Source of the DNA: Streptomyces bikiniensis
GTDB lineage: Bacteria; Actinomycetota; Actinomycetes; Streptomycetales; Streptomycetaceae
Reading direction: 5' to 3'
DNA: 64,000 nucleotides
NCBI GenBank assembly: GCA_000716465.1
Contig: JNWL01000002.1
Span: forward strand, 1 to 64,000
Shown: positions 17,270-28,870 of the stretch, one piece after another
Layout of the letters: the number at the start of each line of letters is the position of its first letter
Numbering within the stretch: the stretch's first letter is position 1
Position numbers and translations under genes: made by a program
The notes under the pieces: model-generated
What the model was told of the DNA's origin: nothing
What the model saw: the letters and a program-made list of their open reading frames with translations, nothing else
The model's database searches: none

Positions 17270-18598
17270 ATGCAGAACACCCCTGTCTCGTCGCTGGTCG
17301 GGGAGGAGTACGAGGTCGAGGTCGGCCCGGTCGCCCACGGCGGCCACTGCATCGCCCGTACGGAGTCCGGCCGGGTCCTCTTCGTCCGCCACGCCCTGCC
17401 GGGGGAGCGGGTCCTCGCCCGCGTCACCGAGGGCGAGGAGACCTCCCGCTTCCTGCGGGCCGACGCGGTCGAGATCCTTGACCCGTCCAAGGACCGGGTC
17501 GAGGCCCCCTGCCCCTTCGCCGGCCCCGGCAAGTGCGGCGGCTGCGACTGGCAGCACGCCAAGCCCGGCGCCCAGCGCCGGCTCAAGGGCGAGGTGATCG
17601 CGGAGCAGCTCCAGCGCCTGGCCGGGCTCACCCCGGAGGAGGCCGGCTGGGACGGCACGGTCATGCCGGCCGAGGGCGACAAGCTGCCCGCCGGCGAGGT
17701 CCCGCAGTGGCGCACCCGCGTCCAGTACGCGATCGACCCCGAGGGCCGCGCGGGCCTGCGCAAGCACCGCTCCCACGACGTCGAGGTCATCGACCACTGC
17801 ATGATCGCCGCCCAGGGCGTCTCGGAGCTCGGCGTCGAGCAGCGCACCTGGGAGGGCATGGCCTCGGTCGAGGCGATCGCGGCCTCGGGCTCGAACGACC
17901 GCCAGGTCATCCTGACCCCCCGCCCGGGCGCCCGCCTGCCCCTGGTCGAGCTCGACAAGCCGGTCTCGGTCATGCGGGTCGACGAGAAGGACGGCGGGGT
18001 CCACCGCGTCCACGGCCGCGCCTTCGTCCGCGAGCGCGCCGACGAGCGCACCCACCGGGTGGGCAGCGGCGGCTTCTGGCAGATCCACCCGAAGGCCGCC
18101 GACACCCTGATGAAGGCCGTCATGCAGGGCCTCCTGCCGCGCAAGGGGGACACCGCCCTCGATCTCTACTGCGGCGTCGGCCTCTTCGCGGGCGCCCTCG
18201 CGGACCGCGTCGGCGACCGGGGCGCGGTCCTCGGCATCGAGTCCGGCAAGCGCGCGGTGGAAGACGCCCGCCACAACCTGCAGCACTTCGAGCGGGTCCG
18301 CATCGAACAGGGCAAGGTCGAATCGGTCCTCCCGCGCACCGGCATCACCGAGGTCGACCTCATCGTCCTCGACCCCCCGCGTGCCGGCGCCGGCAAGCAG
18401 ACGGTCCACCACCTGACGACCCTCGGCGCCCGCCGCATCGCCTACGTAGCCTGCGACCCGGCGGCCCTGGCCCGAGACCTCGCCTACTTCGGGGAGCGGG
18501 GCTACCGGGTACGGACGCTGAGGGCGTTCGATCTGTTTCCGATGACGCATCATGTGGAGTGCGTCGCGATCCTTGAACCTGCCGAGAAGGGCCGCTGA
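17270..18598 (+). CDS. TrmA/RlmD-family RNA (uracil-C5) methyltransferase
   Basis: 442 aa. Domains: TRAM at 1-65 (EYEVEVGPVAHGGHCIAR), the iron-sulphur cysteine cluster CPFAGPGKCGGCDWQH at about 84-100, the SAM-binding motif LDLYCGVGLFAGAL near 300, DPPRAGAG near 367, and the catalytic Cys of AYVACDPAALARDLAYF near 394. It methylates U to m5U in tRNA or 23S rRNA; TrmA, RlmC and RlmD cannot be told apart here, although the Fe-S cluster points to the RlmC/D side. The ATG at 17270 has TTGGAG nine bases upstream. Confidence 0.9.
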   Translation: MQNTPVSSLVGEEYEVEVGPVAHGGHCIARTESGRVLFVRHALPGERVLARVTEGEETSRFLRADAVEILDPSKDRVEAPCPFAGPGKCGGCDWQHAKPGAQRRLKGEVIAEQLQRLAGLTPEEAGWDGTVMPAEGDKLPAGEVPQWRTRVQYAIDPEGRAGLRKHRSHDVEVIDHCMIAAQGVSELGVEQRTWEGMASVEAIAASGSNDRQVILTPRPGARLPLVELDKPVSVMRVDEKDGGVHRVHGRAFVRERADERTHRVGSGGFWQIHPKAADTLMKAVMQGLLPRKGDTALDLYCGVGLFAGALADRVGDRGAVLGIESGKRAVEDARHNLQHFERVRIEQGKVESVLPRTGITEVDLIVLDPPRAGAGKQTVHHLTTLGARRIAYVACDPAALARDLAYFGERGYRVRTLRAFDLFPMTHHVECVAILEPAEKGR

Positions 18599-18654
18599 AC
18601 TGCGGTTTTCCTGAGTGTGCATGATGTGCGCCACGTGCGTTACGGGCGGTATCT

Positions 18655-18680
18655 TGACGTATGTCTGACGTATGTCTGAC
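18655..18680. repeat. 11-bp tandem repeat, about 2.4 copies
   Basis: TGACGTATGTC at 18655-18665 and again at 18666-18676, followed by TGAC. It sits in the 270-base gap between the trmA-like gene and thiI, downstream of both convergent genes. No further gene or strong terminator is evident in that gap. Confidence 0.7.
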
Positions 18681-18868
18681 GCACGGACGGCCTCATTTCT
18701 GATGAGCCGTCATGCGAACTCGGCGACCGTCGGAGCGGAGTTCGACGCCGCTGCTCTCAGGCGCACCGAGGTGGCCGGGACGTCGGCTGCCGAGCCGTCG
18801 GCCGCCCCTGCCCCGCTGTTTTCGGTAGTGACGTTCCGTGATGCAGGCGGTGCCCCGGCCGTGTGGTG

Positions 18869-20152
18869 TCACGGGAGGGACGGCCGGAGACCGCGGACCC
18901 GCTGCCCGGGGATGTCGGGCAGCCGGGGCGGGGCGGTCCTGCCCTCGTCCTCACCCGGCCGCAGGACCTCGGCCGAGGCGAGCAGGGTCTCGATCAGCTC
19001 GTCCAGCTCCAGGCGCTTCTCCACCGCCTCCACGTGTGCCACCCGGGTGCTGGTGCTCGCCCGGGGCGGGGCGAGCAGGCTGCAGCAGTCCTCGTCCGGG
19101 AGTACCGAGACGTCCGCGGTTCCGATCGCCCGGGCCTCGTCGATGATCTCCTGCTTCTCCCGCCCGATCAGTGGGCGCAGTACGGGTAGGGACGCGGCTT
19201 CGTCGACGGCGACGAGGTTGGCCAGGGTCTGGCTCGCCACCTGCCCGAGGCTGTCGCCCGTGACGAGAGCCTCGGCGCCGGTGCCGGCCGCGAGTGCGGA
19301 GGCGGTACGCACCATGAGCCGGCGCTGGGCCACCACCTGGAGCCGCCCCGCGCCCGCGATCGCGAGCTGTTTCTGTGCCTGGCCGAGGGCTATGAGGTGC
19401 AGGGTCCCGGGCGGCTGGAACTCGTTCAGCCGGCGGGCGAGAGCGTAGGCCTTGTAGACGGACGCAGGATTCGTGTAAGGCGCTCCGCTGAAGTGGACGA
19501 AGTCGCAGGCCAGGCCCCGGCGCATGGCACGGTGTGCGGCGACGGGGGAGTCGTAGCCGCCGGACAGCAGCACCAGTGCCCGGCCGCTGGAGCCGACCGG
19601 AAGGCCGCTCAGACCGGAATGGCGCGCCCAGGAGAGGTAGGTCTCCTTTCGGTCGATCGCCACGGTCAGGGTGACCCCGGGCGCGGTGAGGTCGACGGAC
19701 AGGGCGGGTAGCGCTTCGCGTATGCGGGCTCCGAGGTGGCGCTCCATGGGGGCCGAGGTGAGCGGGAACTGCTTGTCCCGCCGTTTCACCCGGACGGCGA
19801 AGCTCGACACGGTTCCGCTCCCGTGCAGGGTGCGCAGCGTGTCGACGGCCGTGGCGGTGATGATCTCCAGGGTGCTGGGGACGCGTACAGCCGGCTCCAC
19901 CGAGGTGAAGCCGATCACGTTGCGTGCCCGCTCGACGAGGACGTCCTGCGGGACCTGTCCGCCGAGCACGGTCACGTGCTGTGCGTTCTTGATCCAGGTG
20001 GAGCCGCCGACGCCCCGCAGCGCGACACGGAGGTTGTCGTGCAGGCGCTCCGTGAAGCGGTGGCGGTTGCGGCCCTTGAGGAAGGCCTCGCCGTGCTTGA
20101 GCAGGACGCACGGGTCGGCCGAGGGCGGTGCGGTGAGGGCATCGGTGGTCAT
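18869..20152 (-). CDS. thiI: ThiI-type tRNA 4-thiouridine sulfurtransferase
   Basis: 427 aa. An N-terminal ferredoxin-like/THUMP region (LLKHGEAFLKGRNRHRF, IKNAQHVTV) covers about 15-175. The adenylating PP-loop LLSGGYDSPVA is at about 193-203, DEDCCSLLAPPR near 350 holds the likely acceptor cysteine, and no C-terminal rhodanese domain is present, as in B. subtilis ThiI. The enzyme makes s4U in tRNA and can feed sulphur to thiamin synthesis. It starts eight bases after nrdF and shares the riboswitch-led operon, an unusual partner for ribonucleotide reductase. There is no clear ribosome site, so translation is probably coupled to nrdF. Confidence 0.88.
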   Translation of the reverse strand: MTTDALTAPPSADPCVLLKHGEAFLKGRNRHRFTERLHDNLRVALRGVGGSTWIKNAQHVTVLGGQVPQDVLVERARNVIGFTSVEPAVRVPSTLEIITATAVDTLRTLHGSGTVSSFAVRVKRRDKQFPLTSAPMERHLGARIREALPALSVDLTAPGVTLTVAIDRKETYLSWARHSGLSGLPVGSSGRALVLLSGGYDSPVAAHRAMRRGLACDFVHFSGAPYTNPASVYKAYALARRLNEFQPPGTLHLIALGQAQKQLAIAGAGRLQVVAQRRLMVRTASALAAGTGAEALVTGDSLGQVASQTLANLVAVDEAASLPVLRPLIGREKQEIIDEARAIGTADVSVLPDEDCCSLLAPPRASTSTRVAHVEAVEKRLELDELIETLLASAEVLRPGEDEGRTAPPRLPDIPGQRVRGLRPSLP

Positions 20153-20160
20153 GGTGGTTC

Positions 20161-23821
<3,661 letters not shown>

Positions 23822-23894
23822 CGGTCCCCGCTCCTCTCGCTCGTTCCCGTGTCCGGGGCTGGGGGGGGAACGCGGCGGAGCGTACGGCGAGCGG

Positions 23895-23925
23895 CGGATC
23901 GGCGGAGGAAAGCTCGTCCGATCCG
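23895..23925 (-). promoter_or_regulatory. Leader hairpin between riboswitch and nrdI
   Basis: Perfect 8-bp inverted repeat CGGATCGG/CCGATCCG (23895-23902 and 23918-23925) with a 15-base loop in the nrdI leader. It may be part of the riboswitch expression platform, for example by pairing near the ribosome site; this is inference. Confidence 0.4.
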
Positions 23926-24000
23926 GGTCCGTGCGGCAGCCACGCGGCCCTCCCTCGGGGCCTCGGAGCGCGTACGCCGCGATTCGGCGGACGCACCGGT

Positions 24001-24206
24001 GGCAGGTCTTCGGACTCGCGGGCCCTTCTCGGCGCCATACGCCGAGGATTCCTACCGGCCGTCGCTTCCCGAGCCCGCTCCGGCGGACTCAGTGCGTATG
24101 ACGGCGGTCGTTCCCGCTCACCGCTGCGGGGCAGTCCCGGATTCTCACCGGGTTCCCTCTTGCCTCGCCCGGCACATCGGTGCCTGGCGAACCACCAGCA
24201 CGAGCA
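24001..24206 (-). promoter_or_regulatory. Cobalamin riboswitch upstream of nrdIEF-thiI
   Basis: On the reverse strand the element contains the conserved core GGGAACCCGGTGAGAATCCG, then GGACTGCCCCGCAGCGGTGA, and ends with the B12-box-like GAGTCCGAAGACCTGCC. These are the diagnostic segments of cobalamin riboswitches. Bound B12 normally lowers expression, so this B12-independent reductase should be made when B12 is scarce. A 54-base block (24091-24144) is identical to the metE riboswitch at 51723-51776. Confidence 0.93.
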
Positions 24207-24263
24207 ACACTACATCTGGGAGCCGGGATGTCCAGCCTGGGCAGATGTTGTGTCGCAGCTCGA

Positions 24264-24281
24264 ACTTAGGTATACCTAAGT
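24264..24281. promoter_or_regulatory. 18-bp perfect palindrome at the nrd promoter
   Basis: ACTTAGGTATACCTAAGT is a perfect palindrome just 5' of the riboswitch on the operon strand, overlapping a TATACCT that could be a -10 box. The arms TTAGGT/ACCTAA are the half-sites of the DtxR/IdeR iron box, but the spacer is 2 bases rather than 7. It is a candidate operator for a metal-responsive or other dimeric repressor. Confidence 0.55.
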
Positions 24282-24288
24282 AATCCCC

Positions 24289-24588
24289 TTATGGTGCCGT
24301 CGCCTGTCGGTTCGCTCCGCCCGGTCGGGCCATCTTCCGGGCGTGACGAAGACACGCGCCGAGTTCGGAGGCGAGCCCCCGTGTGTCAGCAGGGTCGGCC
24401 GAGGCCAGCCGCTTCTCCAGGGACTCCAGCCGGTCGACGAGCTCCCGCAGCCCGCTCCGCAGCGCGCGGACACGCGACGCCTGCCCACCCAGCTGGCGGC
24501 GACTCGCCAGCAGCTTGTCGAACTCGCTCGGCGAGAGGACGACCACCCGCTCCCCGTCCAGAACCAGGTGTCGAACGTGCCTGTTCAT
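24289..24588 (-). CDS. Small protein of a three-member local family (paralogue A)
   Basis: 99 aa. It begins MNRHVRHLVLDGERVVVLSPSEFDKLLASRRQLGGQASRVRALR and continues as a charged helix likely to form a coiled coil (ELVDRLESLEKRLAS). The opening VVVLSPSEFDKLL resembles the start of Phd/YefM antitoxins, but no toxin partner is adjacent. Paralogues at 37620-37970 and 48677-49012 share DG-x3-VxLS-x2-E-x3-LL-x2-RRQxG. GGGGAGG precedes the ATG. It lies immediately upstream of the nrd promoter on the same strand. Function unknown. Confidence 0.8.
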   Translation of the reverse strand: MNRHVRHLVLDGERVVVLSPSEFDKLLASRRQLGGQASRVRALRSGLRELVDRLESLEKRLASADPADTRGLASELGACLRHARKMARPGGANRQATAP

Positions 24589-24786
24589 GCCGCCTCCCCG
24601 CGTCGGCCGCCAGTCGGTCGCGTGGCGGCGACATATCAGAATACGGACAACGCGATGCGTGAGTTCCCTGTGCGAGGCGTGCGCCGGAAAGAGTGAAACG
24701 TTCGCGGAAACGGCCCCGCCCGCGGTCCGGGCCGGTTTCGGCAGGATCGCGGGCGGGGTGTGACATGCGTGAGGAAGTGGGTCCGG

Positions 24787-25323
24787 TTACGGACGTACGG
24801 GAGCCACGCGCGGCTTCGGGTTGGTGCTCGCGGTCTTGTTCAGCGAGAACGACCAGCCCTCGAAGCTGCCCTGGGCCGGCTTGCGGCCCGAGGCGCCGGA
24901 CGTGCTGTAGGTCCAGCTGCCGCCGTTGGGGGCGTGCCAGTACGACCAGTACGCCGAGGCCGGGGGAGTGTTCACACAGGACTCGGTGGCGGCGGTGGGC
25001 TTGCCCTCGATGCGGCAGACGAAGGCCTTGCCCCAGCGCTGGGTCCCGGTGACGTCGAATCCGGCGTTCTCCAGCGCGGCGAGGCCGGTGGCCTGGTCGC
25101 CGGGGGCGCAGCGGACGACGGTGCCGCCGCCGAGCTCCTGGAAGTCGACGACCACGGTCACGCCGCTGCTGTTCGGGCAGTAGCCGGCCGTCCCCTTGCC
25201 GTTCAGGGCGGTGGCCTCGGGGGCGGACGCCAGGCCGAGGCCCGTCAGGCCCAGGACCAGCGCGAGGGACAGCACGGCGGCGCGCAGCGCGCGTACCGCG
25301 TGGCTGTAGGTGGATCTGGTCAT
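24787..25323 (-). CDS. Secreted four-cysteine-domain protein in the cobalamin locus
   Basis: 178 aa. A Sec signal peptide (hydrophobic core AAVLSLALVLGLTGLGLA, likely cleaved before residue 40) is followed by one domain with four cysteines (AGYCPNSS, VVRCAPG, FVCRIEG, ESCVNTPP) and the aromatic block TPPASAYWSYWHAPNGGSWTYS ending GSFEGWSF. The same domain starts the proteins at 31708 and 32658. The layout, AGF...YWSYW...GWSF, parallels the beta domain of DUF4430/transcobalamin, so corrinoid binding is possible but unproven. It has no anchor, so it should be released. AAGGAA precedes the ATG. The upstream gene ends 158 bases away. Confidence 0.82.
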   Translation of the reverse strand: MTRSTYSHAVRALRAAVLSLALVLGLTGLGLASAPEATALNGKGTAGYCPNSSGVTVVVDFQELGGGTVVRCAPGDQATGLAALENAGFDVTGTQRWGKAFVCRIEGKPTAATESCVNTPPASAYWSYWHAPNGGSWTYSTSGASGRKPAQGSFEGWSFSLNKTASTNPKPRVAPVRP

Positions 25324-25481
25324 GTGTCGTTCCTTCTGTTCGAGGCCGCGCGTAGGAGTCGCGGCCGAGTGCGGGCGCAGTGTTCGGGCGGCGGCCCCGG
25401 TGGCCGAGCCGAGTCAGGCCGTGCCGAGGGCCGGGGCGGGCCGCTCCGCACGGATGCCGCGCCGTACCGGCGCGGTGGTGC

Positions 25482-27035
25482 TCATGCCCGCGCCCTCTCG
25501 CCGCGGCGCCTGGCGGTGCGGACCGCGGCGTAGCCGGCCGCGGCGAGTCCCGCCGCGACGCCGGCGAGTGCCAGGGCGCTGGTGCCGGTGGCGGCCAGCA
25601 CGCCGCCGCTGCCGCCCTGAGGCGTGGCCGTGTTCGGGTTCGCGGCTGCGGTGGGCGTCGGACTGCCGGTGCCGTCGGGCGACGCGGTCGCGCCGGGATC
25701 GTCCGACGGGTGATCGGTCGGGTCGTCCGACGGGGTACCGCTGGGGTCGGCGGTCGGGTCGCCGGTCGGGGTGTCGCCGGGGTCGTCCGACGGGGTACCG
25801 CTGGGGTCTCCCGACGGGTCGCCGGTCGGGGTGTCGCTGGGGTCGCCCGACGGGGTCCCGGTCGGGTCGTCGGTCGGGTCCGGGCCGGGGCCGGGCTCGG
25901 TCAGGCCGATCCTCCCCAGGGGAACCTGCGCGAGCGCGAGCACGGCCTGCGGCGTGGCGCGGCGCCACTGGTCGCGGAACTCGCCGATGCCGGCGGCCTT
26001 CGCGTCGGCCAGTGCCGCGTCGTTGTACGCGATGGCGCCGCTCTCCGCCGCAGCGGCTCCTCCGTTCGACGCGCTGATCTGCCGGGCCTCCACCCAGTCC
26101 GCCGCCTTGTCGGCCTCCGCCTGGTGTCCCGTCGCCGCCAGCGCCTGGCCGCCGAGGCCCGTGCTGTTCGCGTTGGCGTCGCTGGTGGGGCCGGATCCGG
26201 TCAGCGAGCCGTCGGCCTGCTGGGTCTTCGCCAGCCAGTCGCCGCCCTTCCCGGCGGCCTCGGCGGCACCCACCGCACCGTCCTCGGCCGCGGCCAGCAG
26301 CGCCTGCACGGCCATGGCCGTGGAGTCCGGGTCCAGTACCACGGTCGCCCCCTGGGCGTCGCAGTCTCCGGTCACCGTGGTGTCGCCGCTGTCGAGGTCG
26401 AACGGGAAGAGGCGGAAGCCGCCCGCCGCGCACTGCTGGTCGATGAGGAAGTCGACGGCGCTCTGCGGCACGTCACCGCTGCGCGCGAGTCCGAGCACGG
26501 CCAGGGACTGACCGAAGGTGTTGCTGTCGTCGCGGCCCCCGACGACCTTGTCCTTCACCCGGCCCTCCTCCAGCCCCGCGGAAGGTCCGGCGATCAGGTC
26601 GAGCGTCTCCTGCCGCAGGTCGTACGCACCGAACTCGGCGGGGTCCTCCCCCGCGACCACGGCCGCATAGAGCAGCTTGGCGGTGGCACCGGCCACCCGC
26701 TGACCGGGCTCGCCCCAGGCGTCGAAGCTGTTGTAGTCACGGACGTGTGCCTTCAGCGTGTCCACGACCTTGTCGGCCGACGCCTCGTCCGTGCCCGTCG
26801 CCTTCAGGGCGATGAGGGTGTCGATCGTCAGGCCCCAGTCGTACATGCCGGGGGCGAAGCCGGGTATCGCACCGTTGTCGAGCTCACCGGCCTGCCATCG
26901 GGCGGCGGCCACGGCGGGGTCGTGTCGCGGCGCGGCGGCGGCGCTGGAGCTGAGGGTGACCAGGCCCGCGGCGAGTACACAGCCGCCGGCGGCCAGCGCG
27001 GCGACGAGCTTGACCTGTGGTCTGACGCCGAGCAT
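25482..27035 (-). CDS. Surface-anchored alpha/alpha-barrel protein with LAATG sortase signal
   Basis: 517 aa. A signal peptide (GGCVLAAGLVTLSSSAAAA) leads to a helical repeat domain at about 40-370 of the prenyltransferase/squalene-cyclase type (MYDWGLTIDTLIALKATG, SAVDFLIDQQCAAGGFRLF, DSTAMAVQALLAA, GGDWLAKTQQADGSL). This fold is shared with the alpha domain of intrinsic factor. A Ser/Thr/Pro/Gly/Asp repeat linker covers about 385-465, then LAATG near 479, a membrane helix and an Arg-rich tail: a class E sortase anchor. It has its own upstream cobalamin riboswitch. It probably captures corrinoid at the cell wall, inferred from architecture and regulation. Confidence 0.87.
   Translation of the reverse strand: MLGVRPQVKLVAALAAGGCVLAAGLVTLSSSAAAAPRHDPAVAAARWQAGELDNGAIPGFAPGMYDWGLTIDTLIALKATGTDEASADKVVDTLKAHVRDYNSFDAWGEPGQRVAGATAKLLYAAVVAGEDPAEFGAYDLRQETLDLIAGPSAGLEEGRVKDKVVGGRDDSNTFGQSLAVLGLARSGDVPQSAVDFLIDQQCAAGGFRLFPFDLDSGDTTVTGDCDAQGATVVLDPDSTAMAVQALLAAAEDGAVGAAEAAGKGGDWLAKTQQADGSLTGSGPTSDANANSTGLGGQALAATGHQAEADKAADWVEARQISASNGGAAAAESGAIAYNDAALADAKAAGIGEFRDQWRRATPQAVLALAQVPLGRIGLTEPGPGPDPTDDPTGTPSGDPSDTPTGDPSGDPSGTPSDDPGDTPTGDPTADPSGTPSDDPTDHPSDDPGATASPDGTGSPTPTAAANPNTATPQGGSGGVLAATGTSALALAGVAAGLAAAGYAAVRTARRRGERARA
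25690..25890. repeat. Degenerate tandem repeat encoding the wall-spanning linker
   Basis: Repeating units of roughly 24-48 bases encode DPTGTPSGDPS-like blocks in the 517-residue anchored protein. The units are near-identical, for example TCGTCCGACGGGGTACCGCT occurs twice, so copy number may vary between strains. Confidence 0.75.
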
Positions 27036-27099
27036 GGCGCAGATCCCTTCGACAAGGGGCCCGCACCATGTCCCCCGGAACGCCGACGACGCGGAAGGA

Positions 27100-27345
27100 G
27101 CCCTGAAGCGTGTTCGTGGGGCGAACACACCAGGGCCCGGGAGGCGGTGACCGGGCTCCACGCTGCAGACCATGACAGTGAGAAGCAGTACACGGACACG
27201 AGAGAGTGATCCGGCTCGCGGCAAGGAGTGCTCCACCGCTCACGGTTGCAGGTCAGCGCCGGACTCGCACCGGCTTCCCTCCCTCGCGTACGCATTCAGT
27301 TGTGCGTCCGCCATCAAGCGGAACGGCCGAATCCTATGCAGGTGA
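27100..27345 (-). promoter_or_regulatory. Cobalamin riboswitch upstream of the 517-residue anchored protein
   Basis: The reverse strand carries GGGAAGCCGGTGCGAGTCCG followed by GCGCTGACCTGCAACCGTGAG, the cobalamin-riboswitch core. Further 3' is a hairpin, GTGTTCG/CGAACAC (27110-27128), close to the start at 27035 and a candidate expression platform. The outer limits are approximate. The bases from 27346 to 27513 separate it from the DUF4430 gene and show nothing else convincing. Confidence 0.85.
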
Positions 27346-27513
27346 AAGCAATTTCGGCCAGCTCGATACGTGCGGTACACGCCACATTGCGCTCGCGACG
27401 CCGCAGTTCACAGCGTCGGACACCGCCTCAGGCCCGCCTGGTGTCCCGAACGGGAGGGCACGGGCGGCCCGGACACGGGAGGTCCGGGTCGCCCGCCCTG
27501 AGAACGCCGACCG

Positions 27514-28005
27514 TCAGAACGAGGTCCAGGTGAAGGCGACCTGGTCGCCGTTCTCTATCTCGAACTGGCAGCCGCCGACGGGGGTCGGGGTGCCGTTCAC
27601 CGAGATGCTCCAGTACGCCGAGCCGCCGCCGCTGACGCCCTTGACCGTGTCGACGGAGAAGTCGTCGAACGACGCGTACCAGGTCCCGTCCCACGTGAAG
27701 CCGTTGCGCTTGGCCGCGTGATCGAGGGCGGCCGTCGGGGTCGGGACCTTCGTGGCGTGCGCGCTGCCGTTGGTGCCGTCGCACTTGTGGGTGCCGCCGG
27801 TGGTGGTCGTGACGTCGTGGCCCCAGGTGAAGACCTTCTTCTGGAAGAGCAGTCCGTCGGGGCCCTGGACGGTGACGGTCACTCTCACCGGCGCGTTCGT
27901 GAACGAGGCCGTGGTCCCGGCCTGCGCGACCGCGGGCGCGGTGGTCAGGGCGAGACCGAGGGCCGTGGTGGTGACGGCGGCGCGGCGGAGCAGGGTGGTG
28001 CGCAT
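27514..28005 (-). CDS. Secreted DUF4430 (transcobalamin C-terminal-like) protein
   Basis: 163 aa. A signal peptide (AVTTTALGLALTTAPAVAQA) precedes a single beta domain containing TWYASFDDFSVDTVKGV, SAYWSISVNGTPTPVGGCQFEIENGDQVAFTW. The YWS-x-x-VNG...GD-x-V-x-W pattern is the core of DUF4430, which is annotated as transcobalamin-like because it matches the beta domain of intrinsic factor and transcobalamin. It is the last gene of the ECF operon, 40 bases after ecfS. It is likely a secreted corrinoid-binding half, perhaps closing over a separate alpha-barrel protein; that pairing is inference. Confidence 0.87.
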   Translation of the reverse strand: MRTTLLRRAAVTTTALGLALTTAPAVAQAGTTASFTNAPVRVTVTVQGPDGLLFQKKVFTWGHDVTTTTGGTHKCDGTNGSAHATKVPTPTAALDHAAKRNGFTWDGTWYASFDDFSVDTVKGVSGGGSAYWSISVNGTPTPVGGCQFEIENGDQVAFTWTSF

Positions 28006-28045
28006 GAGGTTCCCTTCGGTAAGGAATGCGTGGTCGGTGCGTGGT

Positions 28046-28870
28046 TCATCCGGCGGTGCCGTCCGGGCTCGTGTCCCGGCCCGCGAAGCGGATCGGGGCC
28101 TGGAAGCGGGCTTTGCGGGCGGCGCGGCGGAAGACGGTGAGGACGGCGGGGCCGGCCAGGGTGATGGCGACGAGGTTGGTGACGGCGCGTCCGGTGTCCC
28201 AGCCGAGCGAGGTCGCCAGGTCGAAGGCGAGGTACCGCTGGAACTGCTCGGTGAACGGGAGTCCCGGGAGGTAGGCGATGGAACTGTTCGGGTCCAGGGA
28301 GAAGGGCCAGAAGGAGAGGTTGAGCAGGAAGCCGAACAGATAGCCGGAGAGCGAGCCGTACACCGCCAGGAGGGCCACCTCCCGACGGCCGGTGGCCTTC
28401 GGCAGGAACCCGGCGAGCATGCCGACGAAGGCGCAGCCGAACATCTGGTACGGCATCCAGGGGCCGACGCCGCCGGTGATGAGCGCCGAGGCGAAGAGCG
28501 AGGTGCAGCCCAGGGTGAACCCGAAGCCGGGACCGTAGACCCGGCCCGCGAGCACGAGGATGAAGAAGACCGTCTCGATGCCGGCGGTCCCCGCGCCGAG
28601 GGGGCGGATGGCGGCGTTGACGGCGGACAGGACGCCCAGCATGGCCAGGGCCTTGGAGTTGATGCCGCCCTCGGCTATCTCGGAGATCACCACGCAGAGC
28701 ACGATGACGAGCAGCACGCCGAAGATCAGGGGCGGGGCGTAGTTCGAGCCGAACTTGCCGGGCGCGACGAGGAACGGCCAGAAGAACGCGACGACGCCGA
28801 GGAAGGCCGCCATGGCGATGACGAGCGCGGCTCGGGGGCGGATGCGGATGGCCGCGGGGGAGGTGCTCAC
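28046..28870 (-). CDS. ECF transporter substrate-binding (S) component, probable cobalamin
   Basis: 274 aa with about six membrane helices. The region GINSKALAMLGVLSAVNAAIRPLGAG...ETVFFILVLAGRVYGPGFGFTLGCTSLFASALITGGVGPWMPYQM is typical of ECF S components, including the small-residue helix that contacts EcfT. The GTG start overlaps the ATPase stop by four bases (GTGA). Substrate is inferred to be cobalamin or a corrinoid from the riboswitch control and the neighbouring transcobalamin-like proteins; sequence alone does not prove it. Confidence 0.87.
   Translation of the reverse strand: MSTSPAAIRIRPRAALVIAMAAFLGVVAFFWPFLVAPGKFGSNYAPPLIFGVLLVIVLCVVISEIAEGGINSKALAMLGVLSAVNAAIRPLGAGTAGIETVFFILVLAGRVYGPGFGFTLGCTSLFASALITGGVGPWMPYQMFGCAFVGMLAGFLPKATGRREVALLAVYGSLSGYLFGFLLNLSFWPFSLDPNSSIAYLPGLPFTEQFQRYLAFDLATSLGWDTGRAVTNLVAITLAGPAVLTVFRRAARKARFQAPIRFAGRDTSPDGTAG

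Noticed and set aside
18672..19448. Long plus-strand frame opposite the end of thiI
   Set aside because: It is the antisense shadow of thiI; the thiI frame has full PP-loop and cysteine motifs.
24264..24281. Calling the palindrome a DmdR1/IdeR iron box
   Set aside because: Half-sites match, but the 2-base spacer differs from the 19-bp iron box; kept only as an unknown operator.
25414..25485. 23-codon frame starting in an ATGA overlap with the stop of the 517-residue anchored protein
   Set aside because: The overlap looks like translational coupling, but the peptide (MSTTAPVRRGIRAERPAPAL plus three residues) has no family, hydrophobic segment or second line of evidence.
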